Shown here: positions 27,891 to 37,824 of the stretch, piece after piece
Layout of the letters: each line of letters begins with the position of its first letter
Numbering within the stretch: the first letter of the stretch is position 1
DNA from: Azorinus chamasolen
Taxonomy: Eukaryota; Mollusca; Bivalvia; Cardiida; Solecurtidae
Assembly: GCA_963576725.1 (NCBI GenBank)
Contig: OY755247.1
Span: 16,308,526-16,372,525 of the forward strand
Length of the DNA: 64,000 nt
Reading direction: 5' to 3'
Position numbers and translations under genes: made by a program
Notes under the pieces: model-generated
What the model saw: only the letters and a program-made list of their open reading frames with translations
Told to the model about the DNA's origin: nothing
Databases searched by the model: none

Positions 27891-28958
27891 CAGAACGTGG
27901 CCATATATATTTCATCAAAATGGACGACGTCATGACGTTTAAAATTTGAAACACTTTAAAAAATTTGAACAAAAATAACTCAAATGTCCAAACTTCTTTC
28001 TTACCTCTGACTATCAGTACTTCGTTATACGACCTTTAGAAATTAGCACATGCCTCAATCGTCTTGGTATATATGCATATAGGCTCTGTATATAAACGGG
28101 AGTAAGGGGGTCCCAGATTTTCAGAACTTCGTGAATGAGTGTGTCTCTGTTGTGAATGTGATTTATTCTCTTCTGAAGTTTGATTTTGACAGTTCTCCAT
28201 ATATTTTCAATTATGTTTATGTCCGGGGACTGAGAGGGCCAATTTAGACAAGGGATGCTGTTTTCTCTTTTCCATGCCATAGCTCTTCGAGATTTATGAG
28301 CAGGGGCGTTGTCATCTTGAAAGATATAATCAGAATCGGGGAAGTGTTTATCTACCACAGGCCAGAGATTGTTATAACGTGTGTGTATGTACTTATCTGT
28401 GTCCATAGAACCCTTAATATCAACAAGTGTTCCAACACTCTTGTAGGCAATACAGCCCCAAAACATCACACTGACCACTGCCCCAGTTCTCACTCCAACA
28501 CATTCCGGTCTATAAACTTCATCGGCTTTTCTCCACACAAAAACGTTTTTGTTGTTTCCCATTACCACTTGGGTTTCATCAGAGAAAATCACGTTTTTCC
28601 AGTTTCGATTTAAAGTCCACAAGAGTTTACTTCGACACCAGTTAACCCTCTTTTTCTTATTCACCCCTGAGACGGTGAGTGTCTTACGAACTCGGCGTCT
28701 GCTGAACCTGTAGAATCTTAATCTCCTGACAGTCCGGCTAGAAATCCTCGAGGGTAAAACCTCATTAACCATGTTAGTGATCACTGTGTTACGTCACTTT
28801 TGTTGTCGTACTTATAGTAAACATTCTAAAAATTAACCATGCAAATTATTATGCTAAAATATTGAAATACTTTAATGATTGAAGTCCTTAAAGTAACTGG
28901 TTCAATTTTGTGTTCAACTTGATCGCCATTTTGATGAAATATATATGGCCACGTACTG
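27891..28958 (-). mobile_element. Tc1-like transposon, internally shortened
   Basis: Inverted ends CAGAACGTGGCCATATATAT (27891) and ATATATATGGCCACGTACTG (28958), continuing inwards to TTTCATCAAAATGG. TA lies on both sides (27889-27890 and 28959-28960). 1,068 bp is short for a Tc1 element, and the transposase lacks its N-terminal half of the paired-type DNA-binding region. The host is a TH-A copy. Confidence 0.9.
28014..28784 (-). CDS. Tc1-like transposase, N-terminally truncated
   Basis: 256 uninterrupted residues of a DDE transposase that would cut and paste its element at TA. Start to end: a basic stretch resembling the end of the second helix-turn-helix (SSRTVRRLRFYRF), then the catalytic domain with FSDETQ (first Asp), a W/GC motif (VMFWGCIAY), FQDDNAPAHKS (second Asp) and SPDINIIENIW (Glu). 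Exactly 34 residues separate the second Asp and the Glu, the D34E spacing of Tc1. Full-length relatives have about 340 residues, and the missing part is the first DNA-binding helix-turn-helix. The catalytic core is intact, but without that region site recognition is doubtful. Confidence 0.85.
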   Translation of the reverse strand: MITNMVNEVLPSRISSRTVRRLRFYRFSRRRVRKTLTVSGVNKKKRVNWCRSKLLWTLNRNWKNVIFSDETQVVMGNNKNVFVWRKADEVYRPECVGVRTGAVVSVMFWGCIAYKSVGTLVDIKGSMDTDKYIHTRYNNLWPVVDKHFPDSDYIFQDDNAPAHKSRRAMAWKRENSIPCLNWPSQSPDINIIENIWRTVKIKLQKRINHIHNRDTLIHEVLKIWDPLTPVYIQSLYAYIPRRLRHVLISKGRITKY

Positions 28959-29021
28959 TACATTTTCTGCCATGGCCATAATTGGCCTTTTTCCGTGTGC
29001 TATTATAACAAATTAATTATA

Positions 29022-30217
29022 CCCCCCACAACGAAGTTTGGGGGTGGGGTATACTGAAATCAGGTTGTCTGTCCGTCTGTCTGTCCGTCCGTGGACACAA
29101 CTTTGTCCGGCCTTCTTCTTCTACAGTTTTGCTTCAATTTTGTTGAAACTTCATGTATAGCCATATGACCATATAAACCTGGGCACCGCATATTTCCATT
29201 ATGATCGGACCTTTACTTTAGGAGTTATCTCCCCCTTTTAGTCCCCTACCAATGTTTTCCGGTTTTCTGGACTTTTTTCTGGAAGTGACTGAATATATGA
29301 ACTTTATATTTAGTACAAAGCTAAATCTAGATAAGTTACAGCTTATGTTCCAATCTCAGTCCGGTTGAATAATTATTTATAGAGTCATTGCCCTTGAACT
29401 TTAATATTTTTCTTCAGATTTGGAATTTTCCTGACTATTTTTTGAAGTGGTTGGAGATATTAACTTTATATTTGGCATAAAGCTAACTCTAGATGATTTA
29501 CAGCTTAATTCCCAATCTCAGTCTGGTTGAATAAATTTTGCCAGAGTTATGGCCCTTGAACTTTATTTTTTTTGTCAAATTTTCAATGTTCCGCTCTTTC
29601 TTTGGAAGTGGTTGGAGATATTAACTTTATATTTGACATAAAGCTAAATCTAGATGAGGTACAGCTTAAGTTCAAATATCGGTCTGGTTGAATAATTTTT
29701 GTCAGAGTTATGGTCCTTGAACTTAATGTTTTTTCTGAAAAGGTACCTAGGTTTAGAACTTTGGAGTTGACACTTCACAAAAATAAACAAAGCTGCTTGA
29801 ACTTATTGGATGACATTGTCTGGCAGCAGCCATAACACTTCTATGAATTTTAACAGACTTATCTTCCTTTTTGGACTTGACAATATTTGGTAAAAGTTGC
29901 TTTATTTATGTTTGTGATTGATCTTGGATTGAATATTACATATTAAGAGTGATATATTTGAATCAATAAGTACGATATACAGGTTATTGTAGAAATGTGC
30001 GGCACATAAGTGCTTTTCGTTAAATTGTGACAAATTTCAACCGGTTAGGGACTATGGCATTGCTTTCAATGCTCCCATAACTTATTACACATGTACTTAG
30101 AATATGAGAAAAATATGTTGTGTGGATAAAACCTCATGAAAGGGTCTTATTTCTCTGAATTCTGAATTATTCTTCATTTTTATTACATAAATTTGGTTGG
30201 GGCTGCAGAATGAGGTA
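29022..30217. repeat. GGGGTATA repeat, long copy
   Basis: CCCCCCACAACGAAGTTTGG, GGTATACTGAAATCAGG, (GTCC)n, CTTCTTCTACAGTTTTGCTT and about three units with TTGGAGATATTAACTTTATA, AATCTAGATRAGKTACAGC and GAGTTATGGCCCTTGAAC. A copy at 38333-39235 matches to about 29750. 29760-30165 is extra here. No coding frame. Confidence 0.7.
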
Positions 30218-30530
30218 CAAGTGAACTTCGATATTTCGACAACGGATAACTCGAGCTTCGGATAACTCGAAGTAAAAGGTTATAAACTTTACAGTACAGA
30301 AAAGTTGAAAGACCTACATTAAGCTGTAACATGCGTTTCTGGATATGCTAAGCGATACATTTTAAAAAATCGAGGGCTTGGTGCAATACTATCGTAACTC
30401 CCTCACAAAGTGAAGGAGTTACAATAGTTTTGCACCAAGCCCTCGAAATGTGTATTGTCAACTTATAAGAACTTGACTTTTACTTTGAATTATCCCGAAG
30501 TTCGAGTTATCTGAGTTCGACTTTCAACTG
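30218..30530. mobile_element. TA-3 MITE with a different core hairpin
   Basis: Ends CAAGTGAACTTCGATATTTC and GTTCGACTTTCAACTG, with TA at both sides. The core hairpin is GAGGGCTTGGTGCAATACTA / TAGTTTTGCACCAAGCCCTC around TCACAAAGTGA, unlike the 886-1206 copy. Confidence 0.8.
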
Positions 30531-30595
30531 TATTTGTTCTTGGTCTGCAATGTTTACACTTTCCCAATAGCTACATAATACATTACATTAGTATA

Positions 30596-30795
30596 TTAAC
30601 TTTTTAGCTGCCAAATATTATTGTCTGCAAATTTTGACGTCTGCTACTATTTTCATTTATTGAATGTTTTCCCCTTTTCATCATGACGGTAGTAACAAAT
30701 AGCTTGGATCCTGGTGAAACACCCAGTTACTCCATATTACTTCAAATTGTTTGCATAGGTATTGACAGACGCGACATTGGCAGCGAAAGAGTTAA
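30596..30795. mobile_element. TH-C MITE, worn stem
   Basis: TTAACTTTTTAGCTGCCAAA, AACAAATAGCTTGGATCCTG and GCGACATTGGCAGCGAAAGA ending GTTAA. Confidence 0.7.
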
Positions 30796-30819
30796 GACAA
30801 GTAGAGTCTCTCTAGAATG

Positions 30820-31162
30820 ACCTTATGCTGAATTAACACGGCTGATCAATATTAAAAGCAGGATGACAGCTTTCTGCATAACTTTTGCCCTGCATTAAGC
30901 AATTACCTTTCTTTATCCCTTTTACCTGATCAATATTCATGTAAGAAATAATGACAATATGAATATTTATAAGGTGATTTATTAGATGATATTTTTTTAA
31001 AAAAATGAAATGTTCACAAAAAAACCTACATACTCAGAATTATATCATGGCATAAGCAAACAGAGCAGATCCTGATCAGACTGCTCCTTCAGGAGCCATC
31101 TGATCTGGGTCTACTCTTTTTGCGAAGTAGTGAAAAGGCATTTATATGAAGGAAATGCTTAA
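30820..31162. mobile_element. TA-2 scrap then TH-A
   Basis: 30820-30905: GCTTTCTGCATAACTTTTGC then CCTGCATTAAGCAATTACC. 30915-31162: TH-A with GATCAATATTCATGTAAGAA, stem AAGCAAACAGAGCAGATCCT, apex GCTCCTTCAGGAGC and GAAGGAAATGCTTAA. Confidence 0.7.
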
Positions 31163-31262
31163 CACCCAGAAATAGACATGTTTTGGTGGTCACGTTTTGG
31201 TGGTCACTTTAGACCATGAACAATGATGCTATAGCCATATTGTTGCACTCTTGTGTGACCAG

Positions 31263-31404
31263 GTTTGTTCTCAAGCTTTTGATTGGTCAGATTTGAGTTC
31301 TCAAGCTTTTGATTGGTCAGATTTGAGCCAAAGGCTCAAATCTGACCAATCAAAAACTTGAGAACGAACTCAGACTCAACTAAAAGTTTTATAAGCATGG
31401 ACCA
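31263..31404. mobile_element. H-6 hairpin repeat
   Basis: Two copies of TTCTCAAGCTTTTGATTGGT, centre AGCCAAAGGCTC and right end TTTTATAAGCATGGACC. The left outer arm is missing, as in the 17490 copy. Confidence 0.8.
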
Positions 31405-31501
31405 AGTTCTAAAATCAAAGTCAACGGTCTCCCAAAGGAATTCAGACATTGGTTCTTTATGCAGGGCAGAGCATTCTGCATTACATTCGCCCTGCGTAAA
31501 C

Positions 31502-31742
31502 TATTACCCCTTTACTCGATAAATACGCCTTTCTACGCATTTGCAAACAGAGGAGACCTACAGAAGCCGTCTGATCAGAGTTTACTCTGTTTCCTCACGG
31601 AATGATATAGATCTGATGCTACGTACAGCTGCTGCTATAGCCAAATTCTTCTGTTTTCATTAGCCATTATGAAAACTAATGTAAACAATATTTCATGATG
31701 TCATTATTTCTTACATGAATGCTCATGGAGAAAAGGGTTACA
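31502..31742. mobile_element. TH-A MITE
   Basis: TTACCCCTTTACTCGATAAA to GGAGAAAAGGGTTA. The stem GCAAACAGAGGAGACCTACA is collapsed. CATGATGTCATTATTTCTTA is present. Confidence 0.75.
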
Positions 31743-31769
31743 CGGATTTCTCTTTCCATGTTACCGTTA

Positions 31770-32072
31770 GCGTTAGCGCCACCTGGTATTGTAAACAGAT
31801 GTAACGCCCCAAACTGTTCGATGTATCATCTGGATCCAAACTGATTGACAACATGCTTTTATAGACACTTGTGTTTATATTTAACCCTTTGCATGCTAAG
31901 TAGCTTCAATTCTTAAAATAAACTTTCTCTCATTTCCTTGCAAAAAGTATGGTCAGGGTGACAAACAGTTTGGATCCTGATGAGACGCCGCATCATGCGG
32001 CGTCTCATTTGGATCCAAACTGTTTGCATAGGTAATCACAGTTTCGCCGCTAGCGTGCAGAGTTACACTTGT
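31770..32072. mobile_element. TH-C scrap and a TH-C variant
   Basis: 31800-31850: CCCCAAACTGTTCGATGTAT and CTGGATCCAAACTGATTG. 31882-32072: TTAACCCTTTGCATGCTAAG, perfect stem AACAGTTTGGATCCTGATGA with GACGCCGCATCATGCGGCGT and partner, GCATAGGTAATCACAG and GCTAGCGTGCAGAGTTA. The ends differ from TH-C proper, so this is a sister family with the same stem. Confidence 0.7.
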
Positions 32073-32129
32073 GTTTTCTTCTGTAAATGCTTTACCCATT
32101 TACATTGTAATGATTGATTATAAGATAAA

Positions 32130-33626
32130 GACAAGAGGGCCAGAATGGCCCTGAAGCGCTCACCAGACAATCAGAGGAGAAGATTTTCAAAGTTTTCACT
32201 ATATGTTTCTATAGAGAACTAGCCGACCCTGGGGCGGGCCAATTTTGCCCTAGGGAAATGATTTAGAAAAACTTGTAGGGGACCTGAACACGATGCTATG
32301 AGCCAAATATGAGAGCTGAGATTAACCTTCCAGTTTCAGAGAAGAAGTTTTTCAAAGTTTTCTCAATATGTTTCTATTGAAAACTGTCTACTACCCCTGT
32401 GGCAGGGCCAATTTTGACCCCAGGGTCATAATTTATAAAAAAAAAATGTAGAGGACCTGAGCATGATGCTCTGTGCCAAATATGAAAGCTGAGAGCCTTC
32501 CAGTTTCAGAGAAGAAGATTTTCAAAGATTTCACTATTTGTTTCTATTGAAAACTGCCCACCCCTGGGGTGGGCCAATTTTGACCCAAGGGCCATACTTT
32601 ATACAATTTTTGTAAAAGACCTGAACATGATGCTATGTGCCAAATATGAAAGCTGAGAACCATCCAGTTTCAGAGGAAAAGATTTTCAAGGATTTCACTA
32701 TTTGTTTCTATTGAAAACCGGCCACCCCTGGGGCGGGGCCAATTTTGACCCCAGGGCCATAATTTATATAACTTTTGTAGAGGACCTGAACATGATGCTA
32801 TGTGCCAAATATGAAAGCTGAGAACCTTCGAGTTTCAGAGGAGAAGATTATCAAAGATTTCACTATTTGTTTCTTTTGAAACCTGCCCACCCCTGGGGCG
32901 GGGCCAATTTTGACCCTGGGGCCATAATTTATATAACTTTTGTAGAGGATCTGAACATGATGCTATGTGCCAAATATGAAAGCTGAGAGCCTTCCAGTTT
33001 CAGAGGAGAAGATTTTCAAAGATTTCACTATTTGTTTCTATTGAAAACTGCCCACCCCTGGGGCGGGGCCAATTTTGACCCATGGGCCATAATTTATATA
33101 ACTTTTGTAGAGGACCTGAACATGATGCTATGTGCCAAATATGAAAGCTGAGAGCCTTCCAGTTTCAGAGAAGAAGATTTTCAAAGTTTGCACTATATGA
33201 TTCTATTGAAAACTGCCCACCCCTGGGGCGGGGCCAATTTTGACCCCAGGGCCATAATTTATATAACTTTTGTAGAGGACCTGAACATGATGCTATGTGC
33301 CAATTATGAAAGCTGAGAAGCTTCTGGTTTCAGAGGAGAAGATTTTCAAAGTTTTACTATATGTTTCTATTGAAAACAAGGCACCCCTGGGGCGGGGTCA
33401 ATTTTGACCCCAGGGGCATAATTTATATAACTTTTGTAGAGGACCTGAATATGATGCTATGTGCCAAAGATGAAAGTTGAGATCCCTGTAGCTTCAGAGG
33501 AGAAGATTTTTAAAGGTTCAAATTGTTGACGACGAACGACGCACGACGCACGACGCACGCCGACGGACGACGGACAACGGGCAATCACAATAGCTCACCC
33601 TGAGCACTTTGTGCTCTGGTGAGCTA
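32130..33626 (+). repeat. AGCTCAC repeat with eight ~165-bp units
   Basis: Starts AAGAGGGCCAGAATGGCCCT and GAAGCGCTCACC. Eight units carry CCACCCCTGGGGCGGGGCCA, GGACCTGAACATGATGCTAT and GAGAAGATTTTCAAAG. It ends GACGACGAACGACGCACGAC, CAATCACAATAGCTCACCCT and GAGCACTTTGTGCTCTGGTG. The same structure recurs at 53950-55672 and 62695-63720. No open frame. Confidence 0.85.
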
Positions 33627-34069
33627 AAAATAGGCCACAATTCACTTGAGAGTATGGACTGATTATTCTCGAAAAAAAAACTGTAAACAAAAATTGTCGA
33701 GATATTTATTACACACACTTGATAAATCCAAATAAAACATGCATAATAAATTAATAATGAATGCAAAATGTTCTTTTTGTAGCTCTAGAATAGGTAATTG
33801 ACTGAATAATGCTGTTTTAGTTTTATAGACGTTTGTCTAATTATCATTTAACCATTTACTTCATGAATATTAATGTAAGAAATAATGTATGTATGAATAT
33901 CAATTAGCTATATGTTTATTGTGACGTAGGAGCCATCTGATCTGGGTTAACTCTGGTTGCAAATGTGCTAAAAGCTATATCATTGGATTATAGGGTGAAG
34001 GAATAGTTATTTGCATAGTCATTGATCGATATTGACTAATTAATAAGGCACACTAGGTTATTTTGTAAT
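33627..34069. other. AT-rich stretch with a TH-A scrap
   Basis: 33845-33990 has ACTTCATGAATATTAATGTA, GGAGCCATCTGATCTGGGTT and AACTCTGGTTGCAAATGTGC. The rest is unremarkable. Confidence 0.45.
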
Positions 34070-34290
34070 TTAACCCTTTACTCAATGAATACTTATGTAA
34101 GAAATAATGACACGATGAATATTAATTAGAATGGCACAAGAACATGTCAGAAACCGTAGAATCATATTTATATTATATCATAAGCAAACAGAGCAGACCC
34201 TTATTAGATGGTTCCTGAAGGAGCCGTCTGATCTAGGTCTACTCTGTTTGCAAAGGCGTAGAATGGCGTATTTATGGAGTAAAGGGTTAA
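34070..34290. mobile_element. TH-A MITE, full length
   Basis: TTAACCCTTTACTCAATGAA to GGAGTAAAGGGTTAA. The stem is AAGCAAACAGAGCAGACCCT with apex GGTTCCTGAAGGAGCC. Confidence 0.85.
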
Positions 34291-34317
34291 AAAATCTCAT
34301 TGCGTGTTATAATATAT

Positions 34318-34710
34318 ATATTATATCCTTTACTCCATGAATATTCATAGCAGAATCCACCTATTTGAATATTATCTAATTATGTCATACTTTTATTAAG
34401 CCTTTACACGATAAATATTCATGGTAGCCCCCCCCCCCCCCCTTAACCCTGCCAACCCCAATTTGAATATTAACTAATTATTTCAAAGGTACTTTTAACC
34501 CATTATGCAATGAATATTATTCATGGTGGACTCTGTCCATTTTGAATATGAGCTAATCATTTCATACATACTAATTCAGATAGTATAGAAATTGATCTAA
34601 GATATCATATATGCAAACATTGCAGACTATGATCAGACGGCTCCTAAAGAAGTCATCTGACCTGGGTCTAGTCTATTAACAAAGGTGTCTCTATTGAGTA
34701 AAGGGTTGAA
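34318..34710. mobile_element. Run of broken TH-A copies with a poly-C tract
   Basis: TCCTTTACTCCATGAATATT, AGCCTTTACACGATAAATAT, a 17-base C run near 34426, TTTTAACCCATTATGCAATG and a stem GATCAGACGGCTCCTAAAGA, ending GAGTAAAGGGTTGAA. At least three left ends and one right end. Confidence 0.6.
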
Positions 34711-34724
34711 TTATAAAACTGTTC

Positions 34725-34974
34725 TTAACCCTTCTCTTGCTGAATTTTAAAATACATTTCTCCTTCTTTACCCATGCCCTGTTGTATAATTACATATATC
34801 TTCATTGTGTACAAGTAGTTCGCTGTGCAATCACTGCTGTGGAGTGCACTGGTTGCACAGTCAACTTGTAAATAGTGCAGACCCTGATGAGACAGCTCCT
34901 GCAGGAGCTGTCTCATCTGGGTCTTCACTATTTACAGATAGGTATATTGACGCGATTAGCAAGCGAAGGGTTAA
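34725..34974. mobile_element. TH-D MITE, reverse orientation
   Basis: TTAACCCTTCTCTTGCTGAA to TAGCAAGCGAAGGGTTAA. Perfect hairpin with AGCTCCTGCAGGAGCT. Confidence 0.9.
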
Positions 34975-34999
34975 ATACGGAAAAAAGAGACAATTCTCT

Positions 35000-35180
35000 C
35001 TAACTATTTCGCTGCCAACTGTTGTGAATCTGTGATAACCTATGCAACAGTTTGGATCTAGATGAGAGGTCGAGTTACTCGGCCTCTCATCAGGATCCAA
35101 ACTGTTTGCTGCTATTATTGTTTGTTCGACAACAAAGCAGACGAAAAAAAACATTGCAAACGACTGAACTTGGTAAGGAA
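35000..35180. mobile_element. TH-C MITE, ends worn
   Basis: TATTTCGCTGCCAACTGTTG, TATGCAACAGTTTGGATCTA, GGTCGAGTTACTCGGCCTCT, AAGCAGACGAAAAAAAACAT. The stem changed on both arms (GAGAGGTCGAG/CTCGGCCTCTC). Confidence 0.7.
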
Positions 35181-35205
35181 AAAGTTGAGAACAGATAAGA
35201 AACAG

Positions 35206-35455
35206 TTAACCCTTTACTCCATAAATATGCATTTCTACGCCTTTGCAAATTGAGTAGACCCAGACCAGACGGCTCCTATAGTAGCCGTCTGATCAGAGTC
35301 TGCTCTTTTTTGCTGATGATACAATATAGATACTATTCTACAATTTCTTTCATGTTAAAATATTTCTTGTGTCATGTGCTATTTTAACAATTAATGTAAT
35401 TAATATTCATGACATCACTATTTTTTACATGCATATTTATGGAGGAAAGGGTTAA
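35206..35455. mobile_element. TH-A MITE, full length
   Basis: TTAACCCTTTACTCCATAAA to GGAGGAAAGGGTTAA. The apex is GGCTCCTATAGTAGCC. Confidence 0.85.
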
Positions 35456-35509
35456 GCCTCGTGCTTGTATGTGTGCTACATGTAATTATTCTTTTTGAAC
35501 GATATGTCT

Positions 35510-35724
35510 TTAACCCTTTCGCTGCCAAACTCTGGTGTCAGTTAACTTTGTCGTCTGCTTCAAATTTTCATTCTATTTATTTTCTTCATTTTTGTTTCAA
35601 AAACATAGTAACAGTAACAAACAGTTTGGATCCTGATGAGACGCCGAGTTACTCGGCGTCTCATCTGGATCCAAACTGTTTGCATAGGTAAACAAAGATC
35701 CGGCATTGACAGCGAAAGGGTTAA
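35510..35724. mobile_element. TH-C MITE, full length
   Basis: TTAACCCTTTCGCTGCCAAA to GACAGCGAAAGGGTTAA. Stem AAACAGTTTGGATCCTGATG, centre GACGCCGAGTTACTCGGCGT, partner CTCATCTGGATCCAAACTG. Best reference copy of the family. Confidence 0.9.
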
Positions 35725-36448
35725 TGATTTAAAAAAAATGCTGAGCACAGTGCAGACCCTTATCAAAGGGTTCCTATAGGAGTTGTTTGGTCTACAATGT
35801 TTGCCTCCGTCCCTTTTAGGGACAGTACTTATTATACCTCAGATATTTTACTTGCATAATACCGTGCGCTCCAGATCCGTCAGGGTGATATCATTTTATA
35901 CATGTAATTATTGTGGGACGTGCCATGCAAAAATATGCTTTCGGAGTAATGGAAACTGCGTAGACCCACACTGCGTGTCAGAAGCATGGTGTCTGATCTA
36001 GATGTTCATGGCACAAAATACAGCAACTACATGTACTATTGATGACAAAAGTGCTGATCCTAACACAATTAGGTTGAGGTATTTACTGTTTTGTAAAGTT
36101 TTTCAAGAAGCATTTGTTTTAGTGCGTTCTGATGTAATTAACGCAAAACGGGTATTAATTTAAATATTTTGCTTAATTAATTTCATGCAGTGTATGAAAT
36201 CTGATCATTTGTTACAAAATGCTCGCAATTTGTTTCTTTATCATGTTTTTAACAATCTATAGTAGATCCTAAACCTGGAATAAAACGTAATGCATGCAGT
36301 ATCACTTTGTACCATGTGTGTACATGTATGTTTCATGAAGGAGTAATACTACTAATACATGTAGTGCTAAACTGAATTGAATAAATTAATAATTAATCAG
36401 AGTCACAAATAAGATACGTAAATGAAAACATGTTCAAGACTAGCTGCT
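35725..36448. other. Mostly unassigned sequence
   Basis: 35735-35805 is a TH-like scrap (GCACAGTGCAGACCCTTATC, GGGTTCCTATAGGAGTTGTT). 35810-36440 has no recognisable repeat or credible frame. Confidence 0.4.
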
Positions 36449-36686
36449 TTAACCCTTTCCCTGTTCTATGTTTATTTCAAATGTCAATACCTATTGCATA
36501 TTCATGGCTATACTATAATTATAATGAAATGTGGAAGGTGGAACATTGTAGCCATTTTAGAAAGTAAAGAAACATATCTTTCAAATTCTGTTAGCAAACA
36601 GAGCAGACCCTGATCAGGAGTCGTCTGATCTGGGTCTACTCTGTTTGCTATTGTGTGAAAACACGTTTATATAAGGATGGGATTAA
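36449..36686. mobile_element. TH-B MITE
   Basis: TTAACCCTTTCCCTGTTCTA, GGTGGAACATTGTAGCCATT, stem GCAAACAGAGCAGACCCTGA with a shortened apex, and GATGGGATTAA. Confidence 0.8.
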
Positions 36687-36694
36687 TATGTCAC

Positions 36695-36830
36695 TACCAA
36701 GCCTAATGTTGCGGTCACCTTGTAGACTCGTAGTATCGAGGCTATTCTAATGAATAGCCACAACATAGTGATTGGTGGATAAATGGGGAGTTTAGAGTTT
36801 CAATAATCACCTTTATCTATTGCTCGTATG
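36695..36830. mobile_element. H-5 repeat, degraded
   Basis: CTACCAAGCCTAATGTTGCG, GGCTATTCTAATGAATAGCC, ACATAGTGATTGGTGGATAA and TAATCACCTTTATCTATTGC. Confidence 0.5.
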
Positions 36831-37007
36831 TTTCATTGGCAGTAATACAAGTAGTATGTTTCAATACCTTGTTGAAACAGTGAACGAGAACCCCCAATAG
36901 AAAAGAGCTCCTTCACAGTGTGAACAGTGTAAGTCTCTATCATTTGTCACACTAATGTATATTTCAAAGTGTGTTTTTCTCACTTAACACTTCGATAGAT
37001 TCAGCTA
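36831..37007. other. No feature recognised
   Basis: Short stretch without repeat matches or a credible frame. Confidence 0.4.
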
Positions 37008-37470
37008 CAATAAAACCTTGCTGATTAGAACTTTTAGTAAAGAAGAATTGAGAATGTTTTAGGCTGGTGACTGCTTAACCCTTCCATTCATATAAAACGG
37101 TGTTTTCACTCATTGGCAAACAGAGTAGACCCAGATCAGACGGCTCCAATAGGAGCCGTCTGATCAGGGTCTGCTCTGTTTGATAATGGAGTTCGACAGA
37201 TCTGTTTCTTTATTTTCTAAAATTGCTACAATACTCCACCATCCATATTTCATTGTCACTATTTTGTCCATGAATAATCAGTAGTATTAAAATTTGGAAT
37301 AAGCATAGAGCAGGGACATGGTTAAGACGGGATAAAAGCCATGCAGAAAGCTCCCAATGACGTTTCAGCATGACTTGCATCCTGCATTCAGCTACCATCT
37401 TGCTAAAAGACCTATTCTGATACTTATTTGAGTGTTCGAATAAAGCGATGCTGTTTATATCGCTATTGCG
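37008..37470. mobile_element. TA-2 MITE split by a TH-B insertion
   Basis: CAATAAAACCTTGCTGATTA and AGGCTGGTGACTGC reach TTAA at 37075. After the insert GACGGGATAAAAGCCATGCA, GAAAGCTCCCAATGACG and CCTGCATTCAGCTACCATCT continue. Intact TA-2 copies read CTGCTTAATGCAGG at this point, an empty site with one TTAA. Confidence 0.8.
37075..37325. mobile_element. TH-B MITE nested in TA-2 at TTAA
   Basis: TTAACCCTTCCATTCATATA to CAGGGACATGGTTAA, with TTAA on both sides. Perfect stem with the apex GGCTCCAATAGGAGCC. Confidence 0.9.
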
Positions 37471-37824
37471 CATGTGCAGCAGGTTTCCGGTTCATGGCAG
37501 GTATATGGAAAATTTGTGTAGAAAATTTACGTGAGGTATAATAATACAAGATGTATATAAATACTCTGAACTGTTATACTGTCCCTTTGACCATAGTTAT
37601 ATAGAATTTTGTATATACTGAGTTTGTCATGTGAAATTATGAGATTTTAAAAGGTATATTTAGTTGTTTTGATGAAAATGTGTGAAACAAATACATAGTC
37701 TGTATATGTGCTTTTGTTTTATTGTCAAACTGGCTCGTTTGAAGTCCTTGTTATAATGTATAGATTCAATACTTTATGATATGATATGTAGAGAATGTTA
37801 AACATTAAGACTTTACTCTATTCA
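37471..37824. other. No feature recognised
   Basis: AT-rich, no repeat or coding signal. Confidence 0.4.

Larger units (their letters stand above)
27788..29021. mobile_element. TH-A MITE split by a Tc1-like element
   Basis: CTTTTACTCCATAGATATGC, GTCAGGGTCTGCTCTGTTTG and ATATGATTCTA, then after the insert CATTTTCTGCCATGGCCATA and TGCTATTATAACAAATTAAT. The distal end is replaced by a GGGGTATA repeat at 29022. Confidence 0.8.
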
